A DNA stretch of 60,294 bases from DATFLL01 sp035267785 (GTDB lineage Bacteria > Pseudomonadota > Gammaproteobacteria > DATFLL01). A model generated the notes under the pieces. The model was not told where the DNA came from. It saw nothing but the letters and a program-made list of their open reading frames with translations, and did no database searches. How positions within the stretch are numbered: the first letter of the stretch is position 1; every line of letters starts with the position of its first letter. The translations under genes and the position numbers were made by a program. The stretch is from assembly GCA_035267785.1 (NCBI GenBank), contig DATFLL010000114.1, positions 1 through 60,294 of the forward strand, written 5' to 3'. Below are positions 1 to 8,867 of this stretch, piece after piece.

Positions 1-128
1 GGGAATGAGCGCAGGGGGCAGGTGCGTCGCGGAACTTCCCCGGGGGATCCGCCCTCCAACAATGAAATTGGCCCGTATACCGCCGTCGTCTGAACGCCTC
101 CCAGATCCCTGGTTCACAGCTCCGCGCC

Positions 129-728
129 ATGCCTGACACTAACCAGAAGGTTCACGTCTTTCGCCACGGTGCCACCGAGTGGAGCGTGAGCGGAAAACAC
201 ACCGGCCTGACCGATGTTCCCTTGACGGGAGCAGGGCGGCGCAATGCCGAGCGGCTGCGCCCGCTGGTGGAGGGACAACCGTTCGCCCTCGTTATGAGCA
301 GCCCGCTGCAGCGCGCGCTGGATACCTGCCGGCTGGCGGGCCTTGGCGACCGCGCGCAAGTGCTGGACGATCTGGTGGAGTGGGACTACGGCGACTACGA
401 GGGGCGGACCTCGGAGGATATCCATCGCTTGGACCCGGGCTGGCAGGTCTTCACCGACGGCTGTCCCGGCGGCGAGTCGCCCGCGGACGTGGCTCAGCGG
501 GTGGATCGGGTCATCGAGCGGGTACGCCGGGCCGGGGGCGATGTCGCGTTGTTCGCCCACGGGCACGTCCTGCGGGTGCTGGCGGCGCGGTGGCTGGGTC
601 TCGCCCCCGCGTATGGGCGGTTCTTCGACCTGGATACGGCCACCTACAACATCCTCGGGTACTACCATGAGAGCCCCGCCGTGTTGCGCTGGAACGCGCC
701 ACTGGAGATGGGGCGTTCGTCCGGCTAA
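129..728 (+). CDS. Histidine phosphatase family protein (phosphoglycerate mutase-like)
   Basis: The 199-residue protein starts with the phosphatase signature RHGATEW near residues 12-18, where the His would be phosphorylated. The second catalytic His lies in the AHGHVLR segment near residue 143, and the intervening SSPLQRALDT stretch is typical of the family. This predicts a soluble phosphatase acting on a small phosphorylated metabolite. The substrate (sugar phosphate, phosphoglycerate or a cofactor precursor) cannot be read from the sequence. It stands alone and converges on the RidA gene. Family assignment is firm and function is open. Confidence 0.9.
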   Translation: MPDTNQKVHVFRHGATEWSVSGKHTGLTDVPLTGAGRRNAERLRPLVEGQPFALVMSSPLQRALDTCRLAGLGDRAQVLDDLVEWDYGDYEGRTSEDIHRLDPGWQVFTDGCPGGESPADVAQRVDRVIERVRRAGGDVALFAHGHVLRVLAARWLGLAPAYGRFFDLDTATYNILGYYHESPAVLRWNAPLEMGRSSG

Positions 729-747
729 GCGTCAAATTGCCATCGGC

Positions 748-1230
748 TTACGTCAGCCCGACCGTTAGCACCAATTCGACGGCGGCGTTCATGGGTAGCT
801 GTGCACACGCGAGTACGCTGCGTGCGTGTTCACCCTGTGCGCCGAGCAGTGCGACGAACAGGTCTGAGGCGCCATCGAGTACCTGCGGCTGCTCGAGCCA
901 ACCTTGCGCCGAGGCGATGTATCCGTCCAGGCGGATAATGGTCTTGAAACGCCGCCAGCCATCGCTCGCCGCCCGGATATGTGCCAATGCGTTGAGGGCC
1001 GCCAGGCGTGCGGCTGCATAGCCCTCATCCTTCGACAGCGCTTCTCCGAGCACACCGGGATAGCGCAGCACGCCATTGTCGATGGGAAACTGTCCGGACA
1101 GATACAGAGTGTTGCCGTGGTGCTTGGACGGGTGGTAGTTCCCGGCGGGCCGCGTGCGCGGCGGGAGCTCGATGGCGAGCTCCCGCAAGCGCGAGTCAAT
1201 GGGATGCGGCTTCAATGCTCCGTGCCCCAT
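748..1230 (-). CDS. RidA/YjgF family protein
   Basis: A 160-residue RidA-fold protein with LYLSGQFPI near the N-terminal third and a C-terminal AAVELVLTV strand. RidA proteins hydrolyse reactive enamine/imine intermediates, although this longer, diverged member may have another role. The usual catalytic Arg near the C-terminus is not obvious, so deaminase activity is uncertain. Its start overlaps the end of the upstream oxidoreductase gene by 19 bases, so the two are translationally coupled. Confidence 0.85.
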   Translation of the reverse strand: MGHGALKPHPIDSRLRELAIELPPRTRPAGNYHPSKHHGNTLYLSGQFPIDNGVLRYPGVLGEALSKDEGYAAARLAALNALAHIRAASDGWRRFKTIIRLDGYIASAQGWLEQPQVLDGASDLFVALLGAQGEHARSVLACAQLPMNAAVELVLTVGLT

Positions 1231-2255
1231 GGCAACAATACCAGGTTGCCGTTCACGTGATGCGCATCCAGGCGTTCATGGGCCTCGCGCACGCGCTCCA
1301 GTGGCATGACTTCGTCGACCACCGGGCGCAATTTACCAGCCTTTATGAGCGCCAGACCTTCACGCAATTCATCCATGGTTCCCATGAATGAACCCAGCAG
1401 TTGATACTGACCGCGGAAGAAGTGGTAGACGTTGGGGATTTTGGCCTCGTTGCCTGCCACGAGACCGAAATTTACCACCTTGCCGCCCCATTTGACGGCG
1501 CGCAAATTGTCCGCCAGGGCGCTGCCCCCCAGGTTGTCGATGACGACATCGACGCCGTCCCCGCCGCTCCACTCACGCGCGACGTCGGCGAAATTCTCTT
1601 TGCGATAGAAAATCACTTCGTCGGCGCCAACCGCGCGGGCACGCTCTGCCTTTATTTCTGTGCTGACCGTGGTGATTACCCTGGCGCCGAGCGCCTTGGC
1701 GACCTGGATCGCCATTGAACCGCTTCCCGATGCCCCTGCCTGAACCAATACCCGCATCCCGCTACGCACCTGACCGAGGGTCTTCACCGTGTGCATTGCC
1801 GTGACCACCACGAGCGGCATCGACGCGAGCTCTTCGTCCGCAATATCGAGGTCGTTGGGTAACGCCCAACGTTCGTGGATGACCATATACTGCCCATAAC
1901 CACCGTGATTGAACGTACCACCCGGGTAGAAGCTCGGCGTGTAGTTCTCCCGACCGGTATCCCAGTCGGCCGCGTCGACCGGAAATCCGGGGGCCACGAT
2001 GATCCTATCCCCTTCCTGGAAGCGTTCGACGCCTTCGCCCACTGCCTCGACGTGGCCTATGACATCCGAACCGGGAATATGCGGCAGCGGGATGTCCTGG
2101 CTGACCGCGCCCGCGCGGACCAGGGTGTCGTAATAGTTGAGACCCGCTGCTGATACCCGTACCAGCAGTTGCCCGGGACCCGGTTCCGGCATCGCCAGCT
2201 TTCCGACCTCGAGTACCTCCGGACCCCCAAACCCCGTCAAATATGCCGCCTTCAT
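1212..2255 (-). CDS. Zinc-type alcohol dehydrogenase-like / NADPH:quinone reductase (MDR superfamily)
   Basis: A 347-residue medium-chain dehydrogenase/reductase. The N-terminal GroES-like domain carries the GSDVIGHVEAVGEGV motif around residues 62-77. The Rossmann domain follows with a nucleotide-binding VLVQAGASGSG loop near residue 170. The cysteine and histidine ligands of the catalytic zinc are missing, which points to the quinone-reductase branch rather than alcohol dehydrogenases. It is first in a two-gene unit with the RidA gene and is divergent from a LysR gene, so that regulator probably controls it. The substrate is unknown. Confidence 0.88.
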   Translation of the reverse strand: MKAAYLTGFGGPEVLEVGKLAMPEPGPGQLLVRVSAAGLNYYDTLVRAGAVSQDIPLPHIPGSDVIGHVEAVGEGVERFQEGDRIIVAPGFPVDAADWDTGRENYTPSFYPGGTFNHGGYGQYMVIHERWALPNDLDIADEELASMPLVVVTAMHTVKTLGQVRSGMRVLVQAGASGSGSMAIQVAKALGARVITTVSTEIKAERARAVGADEVIFYRKENFADVAREWSGGDGVDVVIDNLGGSALADNLRAVKWGGKVVNFGLVAGNEAKIPNVYHFFRGQYQLLGSFMGTMDELREGLALIKAGKLRPVVDEVMPLERVREAHERLDAHHVNGNLVLLPWGTEH

Positions 2256-2280
2256 AATCGTGTCCTCATAAGCTAAAGTA

Positions 2281-2405
2281 GGTGAAGTTTCCTCAACTCT
2301 TTGGGCAGGTGCAGGATCTCCCCGCTCACTGCGTAGGCAGGGTATTGCGCTTCAGAAGAAATAAAAAATGATATATTTTTGATAAATTGGTGAAGTTTTC
2401 TAAAC
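2281..2405. promoter_or_regulatory. Paired 17-bp operator-like repeats between the MDR and LysR genes
   Basis: Two near-identical direct repeats lie in the divergent intergenic region. One is GGTGAAGTTTCCTCAAC at 2281-2297 and the other GGTGAAGTTTTCTAAAC at 2389-2405. The second has a GTTT-TCT-AAAC dyad and ends one base before the LysR start codon. This is the layout expected for a LysR protein that controls both its own gene and the divergent operon. The stretch between them is AT-rich (2359-2388) and probably holds the promoters. Binding is inferred. Confidence 0.6.
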
Positions 2406-2406
2406 A

Positions 2407-3315
2407 ATGAACGACAACCGAATACCTTCGCTCAATGCCCTGCGCGCGTTCGAGGCAGCGGCCCGGCACCTCAGTTTCGGTGCCGCGGCCAAGGAGCTTT
2501 TCGTCACCCCGGCAGCGATTAGCCACCAGATCAAGGGGTTGGAGGCGCAACTGGAGCAGCCGCTCTTTCGGCGGGTGCAACGCACGGTTGAACTGACCGA
2601 GGCGGGCAGGCTGTTGCTGCCTGAGCTGCGTGATGCGTTCAATCTGATCGAGCGTTCGATTGCGCGGTTGAACGAGTGCAAGGAAGGAAAGTCATTGATG
2701 GTCAGCGCCTCGCCGGCGCTGACGGCGAAATGGCTGCTGCCCCGGTTGCACGAATTTCATAAATGCCATCCGGACATCGAGGTCCACCTCGACACCAACC
2801 CACTGCCGCTCGACTTGGATAAAAGCGACGTGGACGTCGCGATCGTCTTCGGTACGGGTGATTATGCCGGCATGGAGGTTGAACCGCTCCGGGCCGGATT
2901 GAGCGAGATTATCGTTCCGGTCTGCAGTCCTGCGTTGGCGCGAGGCGAGTCCGGCTCACTCCGTGAACTACCGCTGCTGCACTACGACGACCCGGCCTTG
3001 CAGGGGATTTTGCCCGACTGGTCGGCGTGGCTGCGCGCGGCGGGAATTCACGATATCGACCACAAACGTGGCGCGCGTTTCACAAACCAACTGCTGATGA
3101 TCGAGGCGGCTATACGTGGCCAGGGTGTAGCGTTGGGGTGCCGCTTCGTCGTCGCGGACGACCTGGAAGCGGGTCGGTTGGTCCGCCCCATCGAACAGCC
3201 AGGGCGGTTAAAGCACAACTACTACATCGTTCATCGCGGCCAGCATAAATCGGAGGCGGTTGCCAAGTTCAGCGGTTGGCTGACCGAGGCAGCAGGACGG
3301 ACCGATCTTCCCTAG
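2407..3315 (+). CDS. LysR-type transcriptional regulator (GcvA-like)
   Basis: A 302-residue LysR protein. The N-terminal winged HTH includes LNALRAFEAAARHLSFGAAA and AISHQIKGLE (residues 9-44), and the rest is a periplasmic-binding-like effector domain. The N-terminal wording (PSLNALRAFEAAARHLSF) is that of the GcvA group. It is transcribed away from the quinone reductase/RidA pair, and a repeated 17-bp motif occurs near both starts, so it most likely regulates that pair and itself. The effector is unknown. Confidence 0.9.
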   Translation: MNDNRIPSLNALRAFEAAARHLSFGAAAKELFVTPAAISHQIKGLEAQLEQPLFRRVQRTVELTEAGRLLLPELRDAFNLIERSIARLNECKEGKSLMVSASPALTAKWLLPRLHEFHKCHPDIEVHLDTNPLPLDLDKSDVDVAIVFGTGDYAGMEVEPLRAGLSEIIVPVCSPALARGESGSLRELPLLHYDDPALQGILPDWSAWLRAAGIHDIDHKRGARFTNQLLMIEAAIRGQGVALGCRFVVADDLEAGRLVRPIEQPGRLKHNYYIVHRGQHKSEAVAKFSGWLTEAAGRTDLP

Positions 3316-3652
3316 CGGTCAAACCCACGCGAGGCAGGGTCAGGTCTTGCGTTGCAAGACAGATTTGGGCACATAATGAAAAGCCAACGCCGTGAATGAT
3401 ATCGGCACCACGATAAGACATAACAACAACGGAATTGAAATAACGACTTGCTAGTGGCCTTTCTATAATTCACCGAAAATTGTCCCGGAGACGTGTGCCA
3501 AACCGGGGCGACCGGTTCGTAACGGCAGGCTTGGCGTAGGGACAGGCCGATGGAACTGGATCATCGCTCGATACGGTTGGGGGTTGATGGCCTGCCAGCG
3601 AGAGCGGGTTAGCCGTTTCCAGGTGCGGGCAGCTCGAGGGGGACAAAGAACA
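3316..3652. other. Intergenic stretch without a recognisable gene
   Basis: No ORF here has coding character. The 3390-3480 part is AT-rich compared with its surroundings and could hold the promoter of the following membrane protein gene. A purine-rich ribosome site (GAGGGGGAC, 3637-3645) precedes the chosen ATG at 3653. Confidence 0.5.
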
Positions 3653-4360
3653 ATGGCGCAGTTGCAACTGTCACGATATCACGCATTCCTGATCGGCATG
3701 TTTGCCCTCGTTTGGACGTGGGCCGCCATCGGGCCGGTTTACCCCCACGACTGGCTGTTGGAAAACTATCTGGTCTTTATCTTCGTGCCCGTTATCCTCC
3801 TGGTCAGCCGTTATTTCCGGCTGTCGAATTTTTCATACACGCTGATCACCGCGTTCATGTGTATGCACGTGATCGGGTCCCATTACACCTATGCCGAGGT
3901 GCCGTTCGGCTTTACCCTCGAACAGTGGTTCGGTGCCCACCGCAACATGTACGATCGGCTGGTGCACTTCAGTTTTGGTTTCTTGTTGGCCTATCCTATG
4001 CGCGAGATGTTTCACCGTGTGGCGCATACCCGGGGCGTCTGGAGCTATTGGCTGCCGGTGGAACTGGTCTTGGCCTTCTCGGCCGTGTACGAGATTATCG
4101 AATGGTTGGCCGCGGCCAATGTGGACCCAGCGGCGGGTCTGGCCTTCCTCGGCGCGCAGGGCGATGTCTGGGATGCTCAGAAGGACATGCTGGTGGCCGG
4201 TATCGGCGCAATGCTGGCGATGCTTATCGTGATGCTGCTTCGGTGGGCGCTCGACCGGAATTTTCTGCGGGAACTGCGCGAGAGTCTGTTCATCGACAAG
4301 ACCGACCAACCCATGGGCGAATTCGAATTCCGGCGCCTGTGGCGCAACCGGCGGAGATAG
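3653..4360 (+). CDS. DUF2238 inner membrane protein (YjdF-like)
   Basis: A 235-residue polytopic membrane protein with about six hydrophobic segments. It contains the conserved NMYDRLVHFSFG and YEIIEWLAA motifs and the GAQGDVWDAQKDM segment typical of DUF2238. The function of the family is unknown. The ATG at 3653 is preferred over an upstream in-frame start at 3584 because it has a clear ribosome site and the hydrophobic part begins shortly after it. Confidence 0.85.
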   Translation: MAQLQLSRYHAFLIGMFALVWTWAAIGPVYPHDWLLENYLVFIFVPVILLVSRYFRLSNFSYTLITAFMCMHVIGSHYTYAEVPFGFTLEQWFGAHRNMYDRLVHFSFGFLLAYPMREMFHRVAHTRGVWSYWLPVELVLAFSAVYEIIEWLAAANVDPAAGLAFLGAQGDVWDAQKDMLVAGIGAMLAMLIVMLLRWALDRNFLRELRESLFIDKTDQPMGEFEFRRLWRNRRR

Positions 4361-4600
4361 GCTCAAGCGCCAAGGTGGCCAACTTAAGGGTCCTTCTATT
4401 TGAATATCGGGGCCCCGAGATGACGTGGCCGGGAGCGATCCAAGCCACACTATCGGAAGTCGTGAGAGCGGCCGCGTGCACAGTGTCCTTTTGTGGTCTG
4501 AATCCAAGTTTGCAACGAATGGGCGTGTGTCGACCGTAAGGCATGTTCGATGGCGGAGTCCCCAGAGCGACACCTGAGGGCCGGCCGTTAGGTGGCAGAT

Positions 4601-5020
4601 ATGAGTTCAGGCTCCGGGTATATTGCGGCGGCAGACGTGGTGCTCATTGCGCATGTCGCATTCGTGGCGTTCGTGGTATTCGGATTGGTGCTAATCTGGC
4701 TGGGGAAACTGCTCCGCTGGGGATGGGTGCGAAATCCCTGGTTTCGGCTGGTCCACCTCGCCGCAATTGTCTTTGTGGTCCTCGAATCCTGGGTCGGGAT
4801 GGCCTGTCCGCTGACAAGCTGGGAAATGGAGTTGCGCCAAGGCGCCGGCGGCGCGACCTATACCGGCTCGTTCATTGCGCACTGGCTGGATAAGATCCTT
4901 TATTACCAATTCCCGGCATGGGTCTTTGTCGTCGCTTACACGGCATTCGGGGCCGTTGTGATTGCGAGCTGGTTCTGGGTGAGACCGCGACGGTTTACCG
5001 GCGATAAGATGGAGCGGTGA
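4601..5020 (+). CDS. DUF2784 family small membrane protein
   Basis: A 139-residue protein with four predicted membrane helices and the family motifs VAFVVFGLVLIW, ESWVGMACPLTSWE and FIAHWLDKILYYQFPAW. The family has no established function. The ATG at 4601 has a TAGGTGG ribosome site just upstream; a GTG at 4592 in the same frame is an alternative. It appears monocistronic. Confidence 0.85.
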   Translation: MSSGSGYIAAADVVLIAHVAFVAFVVFGLVLIWLGKLLRWGWVRNPWFRLVHLAAIVFVVLESWVGMACPLTSWEMELRQGAGGATYTGSFIAHWLDKILYYQFPAWVFVVAYTAFGAVVIASWFWVRPRRFTGDKMER

Positions 5021-5104
5021 CGGCTCGGAACCACGCCCCTAACCGGCCGTCACCCGCGCAATCTGCCCCGGGATTCCGGGAATTCGGCCGAGGCGCGTGA
5101 ACCC

Positions 5105-5737
5105 TTACTTGGGCCGCCGTACGACTCGCACTTTTCCGCTCGGCCCGCCGCCGCAGTAGAACCTATCACCGCCGTCGGATTCCAGGCCCGACACGCCCGT
5201 GCCGGGCGGCAGTTCGAGTTTCTCCCGGACCTCCCCCGTTTGCGGGTCGATCCGCCGCAGCTCGCTCTCATCGCCGTCCCAGATACCGTGCCAGAGGTCT
5301 CCATCAACCCACGTCACGCCGGTGACGAATCGGTTGGACTCGATGGTGCGGAGTATCTCACCGGTTTCCGGGTCGAGCTGGTGAATCTTGCGCTCCCGAT
5401 ACTGGCCCACCCAGAGCGAGCCTTCGGCCCAGGCGAGCCCCGAGTGGCTGCCGCCGCCGGGCAGGGGGATGGTGGCCAGTACACTGCCGCTTTCGGGGTC
5501 GATCTTCTGGATGCGGTTCTCGGCGATCTGAAACAGGTGCCGGCCGTCGAAGGCCGTTCCCGCCTGTGCCGGGACGTCGATTGTCCGGTGTGTCTCGGCG
5601 CTGGCCGGATCGAGCGTATGCAGTCGCTCGCCCGACGCGAACCAGACCTTCCGGCCGTCATAGGTGACCCCGTGGACGGCTTCTACGCCGGCGAAGGGGC
5701 CGTACTCTTGGATGATCTGCGCTTTTGATTGTTTCAT
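5105..5737 (-). CDS. Beta-propeller (YncE/SMP-30-like) protein
   Basis: A 210-residue protein built from repeated blades of the type DGR-VWFASG, LDPASAETHRTI, IDPESGSVLATIPL and LDPETGEILRTI. The blades read as a WD/YVTN-like propeller of four to five repeats. There is no signal peptide, so it is probably cytoplasmic. It lies 9 bases behind the winged-helix regulator gene and is likely cotranscribed with it. It may bind a ligand or act as a hydrolase of the glutamine cyclotransferase-like group; this cannot be decided here. Confidence 0.75.
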   Translation of the reverse strand: MKQSKAQIIQEYGPFAGVEAVHGVTYDGRKVWFASGERLHTLDPASAETHRTIDVPAQAGTAFDGRHLFQIAENRIQKIDPESGSVLATIPLPGGGSHSGLAWAEGSLWVGQYRERKIHQLDPETGEILRTIESNRFVTGVTWVDGDLWHGIWDGDESELRRIDPQTGEVREKLELPPGTGVSGLESDGGDRFYCGGGPSGKVRVVRRPK

Positions 5738-5746
5738 GCGTGTAGT

Positions 5747-6967
5747 CTAGCCGGCCGGAAGCGGCGGTGGGAGTAACAATGTTGTCGTGAATCCCGGCAC
5801 GGGCGGGGTCATCCAACGACGGGCGCGCCCGCTGCCGACCGACTGCACCTTGTCCTCCGTGGCGAGGGTGTCCAGCGCCCGCTGGACGCTGCGCTGGCTG
5901 GTGCCCAGCGCGAGCGCCAAAGCCGAGCTCGACCACAACTCGCCGTCGGCGAGCAAGGCGAGCAGCGCTGCGTGCGGTTCGTCGACGGGGTGCGCCAGAA
6001 CGGCGACCCCGGACGCCCGGTGCGGTGTCAACACAAAACCGCGCTTCGTGGCGTTCACGTCGGCCAGGGGGCGAAGTGCCTTGCGCAGACGCCCGACTTC
6101 CACGCGCAGGCGAGCGCGGTGCGACTCGTCGGCGAATCGCGTTCGAAACGCCGCCGCGATGAGTGTGTCTCTGGGCGCCTCGTCGGGCCAGGCTTCGCTT
6201 AGTACCCGTGCCAGTGCGAACAATACCGGCCGCTTGGCGAGAGAGACGACGTTGCCTCCGTCGCGCACGGCAAGGCGGCATGCGTCCACGACGAAGGTAG
6301 CCGACGTCAGAAGCGCCTCGACGTCCTCCAGCCTAAGGAGCCGTTCTTCGCCATTCGCGATCAGCCGGGCCGCGGGTGCATTCAGGAGATGGAACGCATT
6401 GTCCACCTCGGCCATGAGTGGGGGGATGTCTGCATGTTCCGCCGCGCGTCTTGCCCGAGTGAGCGCCGCGCGCGCCGTCGCGCTGCGCAGGCGGCGAATC
6501 GCTATCCCGGCGATCACGAGATCGACCGCGGCCTTCGAGGCCGGCGGGAGAAGGGATGCATCGAGCAGGTCGAGCGTATGCTCGGCTTCATCTGTGCGCC
6601 CGATCAGGAGCAGGCGCCGGGCCTCCAGATACCGTGCGTGCGCGGCGTTGACCTTATCGCCGTGGGTCTCCAGCGTTGTGCGCGCCGTATCGAGCGCTTT
6701 GGCGGGCCAGCCCAGGTCGCGCGTGGCGAGCGCGACTTCGGCCTCGGCGACGATGCACCGGGCGCGGGCGACGGCCTCTTTGGGGCCGAAGGCGCGGGCG
6801 GCCTCGCGCAGCAGGGCCTTCGCCCGAACGAGCTCGCCGAGCTGTGCCATCGCGATGCCTCGAAGCGCGAGCGCAGGGGCGTCGTCGCGCATGGCGACGC
6901 GCTGCAGGGCACCGAGCGGATCGCCGGTCGCAAGCGCGCGCCCCGCCGCCGTGATCAGCGAATCCAT
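5747..6967 (-). CDS. TPR-like/winged-helix transcriptional regulator
   Basis: A 406-residue protein. Residues 1-200 are Ala/Leu-rich helical repeats resembling TPRs (ALRGIAMAQLGELVRAKALL and similar). The C-terminal half has an OmpR/SARP-like wing (LRVEVGRLRKAL, then KRGFVLTP) followed by a second HTH-like segment (SALALALGTSQRSVQRALD). The start at 6967 is chosen because any longer form would run into the divergent DUF899 gene. Its position suggests control of the divergent DUF899-DUF2182 genes. Confidence 0.75.
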   Translation of the reverse strand: MDSLITAAGRALATGDPLGALQRVAMRDDAPALALRGIAMAQLGELVRAKALLREAARAFGPKEAVARARCIVAEAEVALATRDLGWPAKALDTARTTLETHGDKVNAAHARYLEARRLLLIGRTDEAEHTLDLLDASLLPPASKAAVDLVIAGIAIRRLRSATARAALTRARRAAEHADIPPLMAEVDNAFHLLNAPAARLIANGEERLLRLEDVEALLTSATFVVDACRLAVRDGGNVVSLAKRPVLFALARVLSEAWPDEAPRDTLIAAAFRTRFADESHRARLRVEVGRLRKALRPLADVNATKRGFVLTPHRASGVAVLAHPVDEPHAALLALLADGELWSSSALALALGTSQRSVQRALDTLATEDKVQSVGSGRARRWMTPPVPGFTTTLLLPPPLPAG

Positions 6968-7054
6968 CCGAATCCCGTCACAGTTGTTACTCCCACCGTG
7001 CAGTGCCCGGTACTTAGTATATCCCAGGACATACCACCAAACGGGAGAAGAGCG

Positions 7055-7819
7055 ATGGCAAAACACGCGATTGGAACACGTAAAGACTGGCTGGCGGCGC
7101 GCATCGGGCTGCTCGAAGCGGAGAAGGCGCACACGCGGCGCGGTGACGAACTGGCCCGGCGACGCCAGGAGCTGCCGTGGGTGCGGGTCGACAAGTCGTA
7201 CCGGTTCGAGACGGAAGACGGTGCTGCGTCGCTGACGGATATCTTCCGGGGACGTTCGCAGCTCCTCGTCTACCACTTCATGTTCGGGCCGGATTATACG
7301 GCGGGCTGTCCTTCCTGTTCGGCGATCGCCGACGGATTCGACGGCATCGTTTCCCACCTTGCCAATCACGACGTGATGCTCTGGGCCGTCTCTCGGGCAC
7401 CGCTTGCGAAGCTACAGGCGTACCGCCAGCGCATGGGATGGACGTTCCCGTGGGCGTCCTCGTCCGGCAGCGACTTCAATGCCGACTTCAATGTGTGGTT
7501 CAGCGAGGAGCAGCAGCGCGCGGGGGGCATCGAATACAACTATCAGCGCGAAGGTCATGCGATGGATATGACGCCGGCCCCGGAGCCGGTCGTACAGCTC
7601 GCCGCCATGGCCGGAACCGATGCGCCCACGTACACGCGCGACAGGCCGGGCATGAGCGCATTCGTCCTCGAGGACGGCGTTGTCTACCATACCTATTCCA
7701 CCTACGCGCGCGGACTGGACAGCCTCTGGGGCATGTACCAGTGGCTCGACCGGGCGCCCAAGGGCCGCAACGAGACGGGCGTGTGGTGGCGCCGGCACGA
7801 CGAGTATCTCGCGGGTTGA
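7055..7819 (+). CDS. DUF899 family thioredoxin-like protein
   Basis: A 254-residue protein with the DUF899 pattern: an N-terminal helical region, then LLVYHFMFGPDYTAGCPSCS with the CPSC pair near residue 88, FPWASSSGSDFNADF, and a C-terminal GRNETGVWWRRHDEY. The family is thioredoxin-fold and usually annotated as unknown function. GGGAGAAG upstream of the ATG supports this start. It is the first gene of a pair with the DUF2182 gene and diverges from the winged-helix regulator. Confidence 0.88.
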   Translation: MAKHAIGTRKDWLAARIGLLEAEKAHTRRGDELARRRQELPWVRVDKSYRFETEDGAASLTDIFRGRSQLLVYHFMFGPDYTAGCPSCSAIADGFDGIVSHLANHDVMLWAVSRAPLAKLQAYRQRMGWTFPWASSSGSDFNADFNVWFSEEQQRAGGIEYNYQREGHAMDMTPAPEPVVQLAAMAGTDAPTYTRDRPGMSAFVLEDGVVYHTYSTYARGLDSLWGMYQWLDRAPKGRNETGVWWRRHDEYLAG

Positions 7820-7825
7820 CCGAGG

Positions 7826-8650
7826 GTGGGCGTGTCATCGGCTCGAACCGCTGCGCGTGCGCTCTCCGAGTCCGCTTCCCGGCGAGCCTTTCTGGGCGTC
7901 TCGGTGCTGCTCTTCGCCGCCAGCGTTACCCTGACGATCGTCCGGGGCACATCCATGTCGGCGATGGGCGAGATGGCGATGCCCGGCGGCTGGACGGTGT
8001 CGATGACTTGGACGCGGGTGCCCGGCCAGACGTGGCCGGGTGCTGCGGCCTCGTTCCTCGGCATGTGGATCGTGATGATGGCGGCGATGATGCTGCCGTC
8101 CCTGATCCCGGCGCTGTGGCGCTACCGCCAGGCCATCGGCGGGGTCGGCCGTGCCCGGCTCGGTCGGCTGACGGCCCTGGTGGGTCTGGGCTACTTTCTT
8201 GTCTGGACCCTGGTAGCGCTCGCCGTCTACCCGCTGGGCGTTGCGTTGGTGGCGGTCGAGATGCACGTGCCGGCGTTGGCACGGGCCGTTCCGATCGCTG
8301 CGGCCGTGGTCGTGCTCGTTGCGGGGTTGTCCCAGTTCACCCGGTGGAAGGCCCATCACCTGGCCCGCTGGCGAAGGACACCGGCGGGCGAGCGGAAGTT
8401 GCCGGCGGACAAGGGGTCGGCACTGCGGCAGGGAATCGGGCTCGGCCTCCATTGCACCTACTGCTGTTCGGGTCTGATGGCGATCCTCCTGGTCACGGGG
8501 ATCATGGACCTTCGCGCGATGGCGGCCGCTACGGTGGCGATGACCGTCGAATATCTTGCACCGGACGGCGCGCGCGCCGCACGCGTCGTCGGTGTCGTTG
8601 CCTTCGCAGGCGGTTTTTTTCTGATCGCACATTCGTTCGGAACCGGTTGA
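7826..8650 (+). CDS. DUF2182 predicted metal-binding integral membrane protein
   Basis: A 274-residue membrane protein with about six helices. The family signature MWIVMMAAMMLPSLIPALWRYR sits near residue 80, and a Cys-rich motif GLHCTYCCSGLM near residue 212 probably binds metal. The GTG at 7826 lies 6 bases after the DUF899 stop, so the genes form one unit. The biochemical role is unknown; pairing with a thioredoxin-fold DUF899 protein hints at metal or thiol chemistry at the membrane. Confidence 0.87.
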   Translation: MGVSSARTAARALSESASRRAFLGVSVLLFAASVTLTIVRGTSMSAMGEMAMPGGWTVSMTWTRVPGQTWPGAAASFLGMWIVMMAAMMLPSLIPALWRYRQAIGGVGRARLGRLTALVGLGYFLVWTLVALAVYPLGVALVAVEMHVPALARAVPIAAAVVVLVAGLSQFTRWKAHHLARWRRTPAGERKLPADKGSALRQGIGLGLHCTYCCSGLMAILLVTGIMDLRAMAAATVAMTVEYLAPDGARAARVVGVVAFAGGFFLIAHSFGTG

Positions 8651-8689
8651 TGTGCATCCGTTGGGTCATGTTGTGGGCGCCTGTCCCAA

Positions 8690-8704
8690 TGAGAATCGCT
8701 ATCA
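8690..8704. promoter_or_regulatory. Fur-box-like inverted repeat
   Basis: TGAGAATCGCTATCA resembles the Fur core TGATAAT-N-ATTATCA at 12 of 15 positions. It lies 164 bases before the secreted protein gene at 8868 and about 40 bases upstream of an FNR-type box. It may be a chance match. Confidence 0.3.
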
Positions 8705-8744
8705 TCATTGGCTGCCATAGAACGAATTCTTTCGTCCGGCGCGC

Positions 8745-8758
8745 TTGATACAGATCAA
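8745..8758. promoter_or_regulatory. Perfect FNR/ANR box
   Basis: TTGATACAGATCAA matches the FNR consensus TTGAT-N4-ATCAA at every fixed position. If centred at -41.5, as in class II FNR promoters, transcription would start near 8793 with a weak -10 (TAGTCT, 8781-8786). The first gene downstream is the secreted protein at 8868. Regulation by oxygen is inferred. Confidence 0.6.
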
Positions 8759-8867
8759 TATGGCAATCGCTGGACGCCATTAGTCTGAAATTACCGGGAC
8801 CAGTCGGGTCGGATTCACGGGGACCGGCCGGGCGTCTATTCGTCGTCTATCAAAGCAGGGGGGAGTC

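Noticed and set aside
5787..7235. 482-codon frame antisense to the winged-helix regulator
   Set aside because: Ser/Arg/Ala-rich low-complexity translation typical of shadows; it crosses the divergent promoter.
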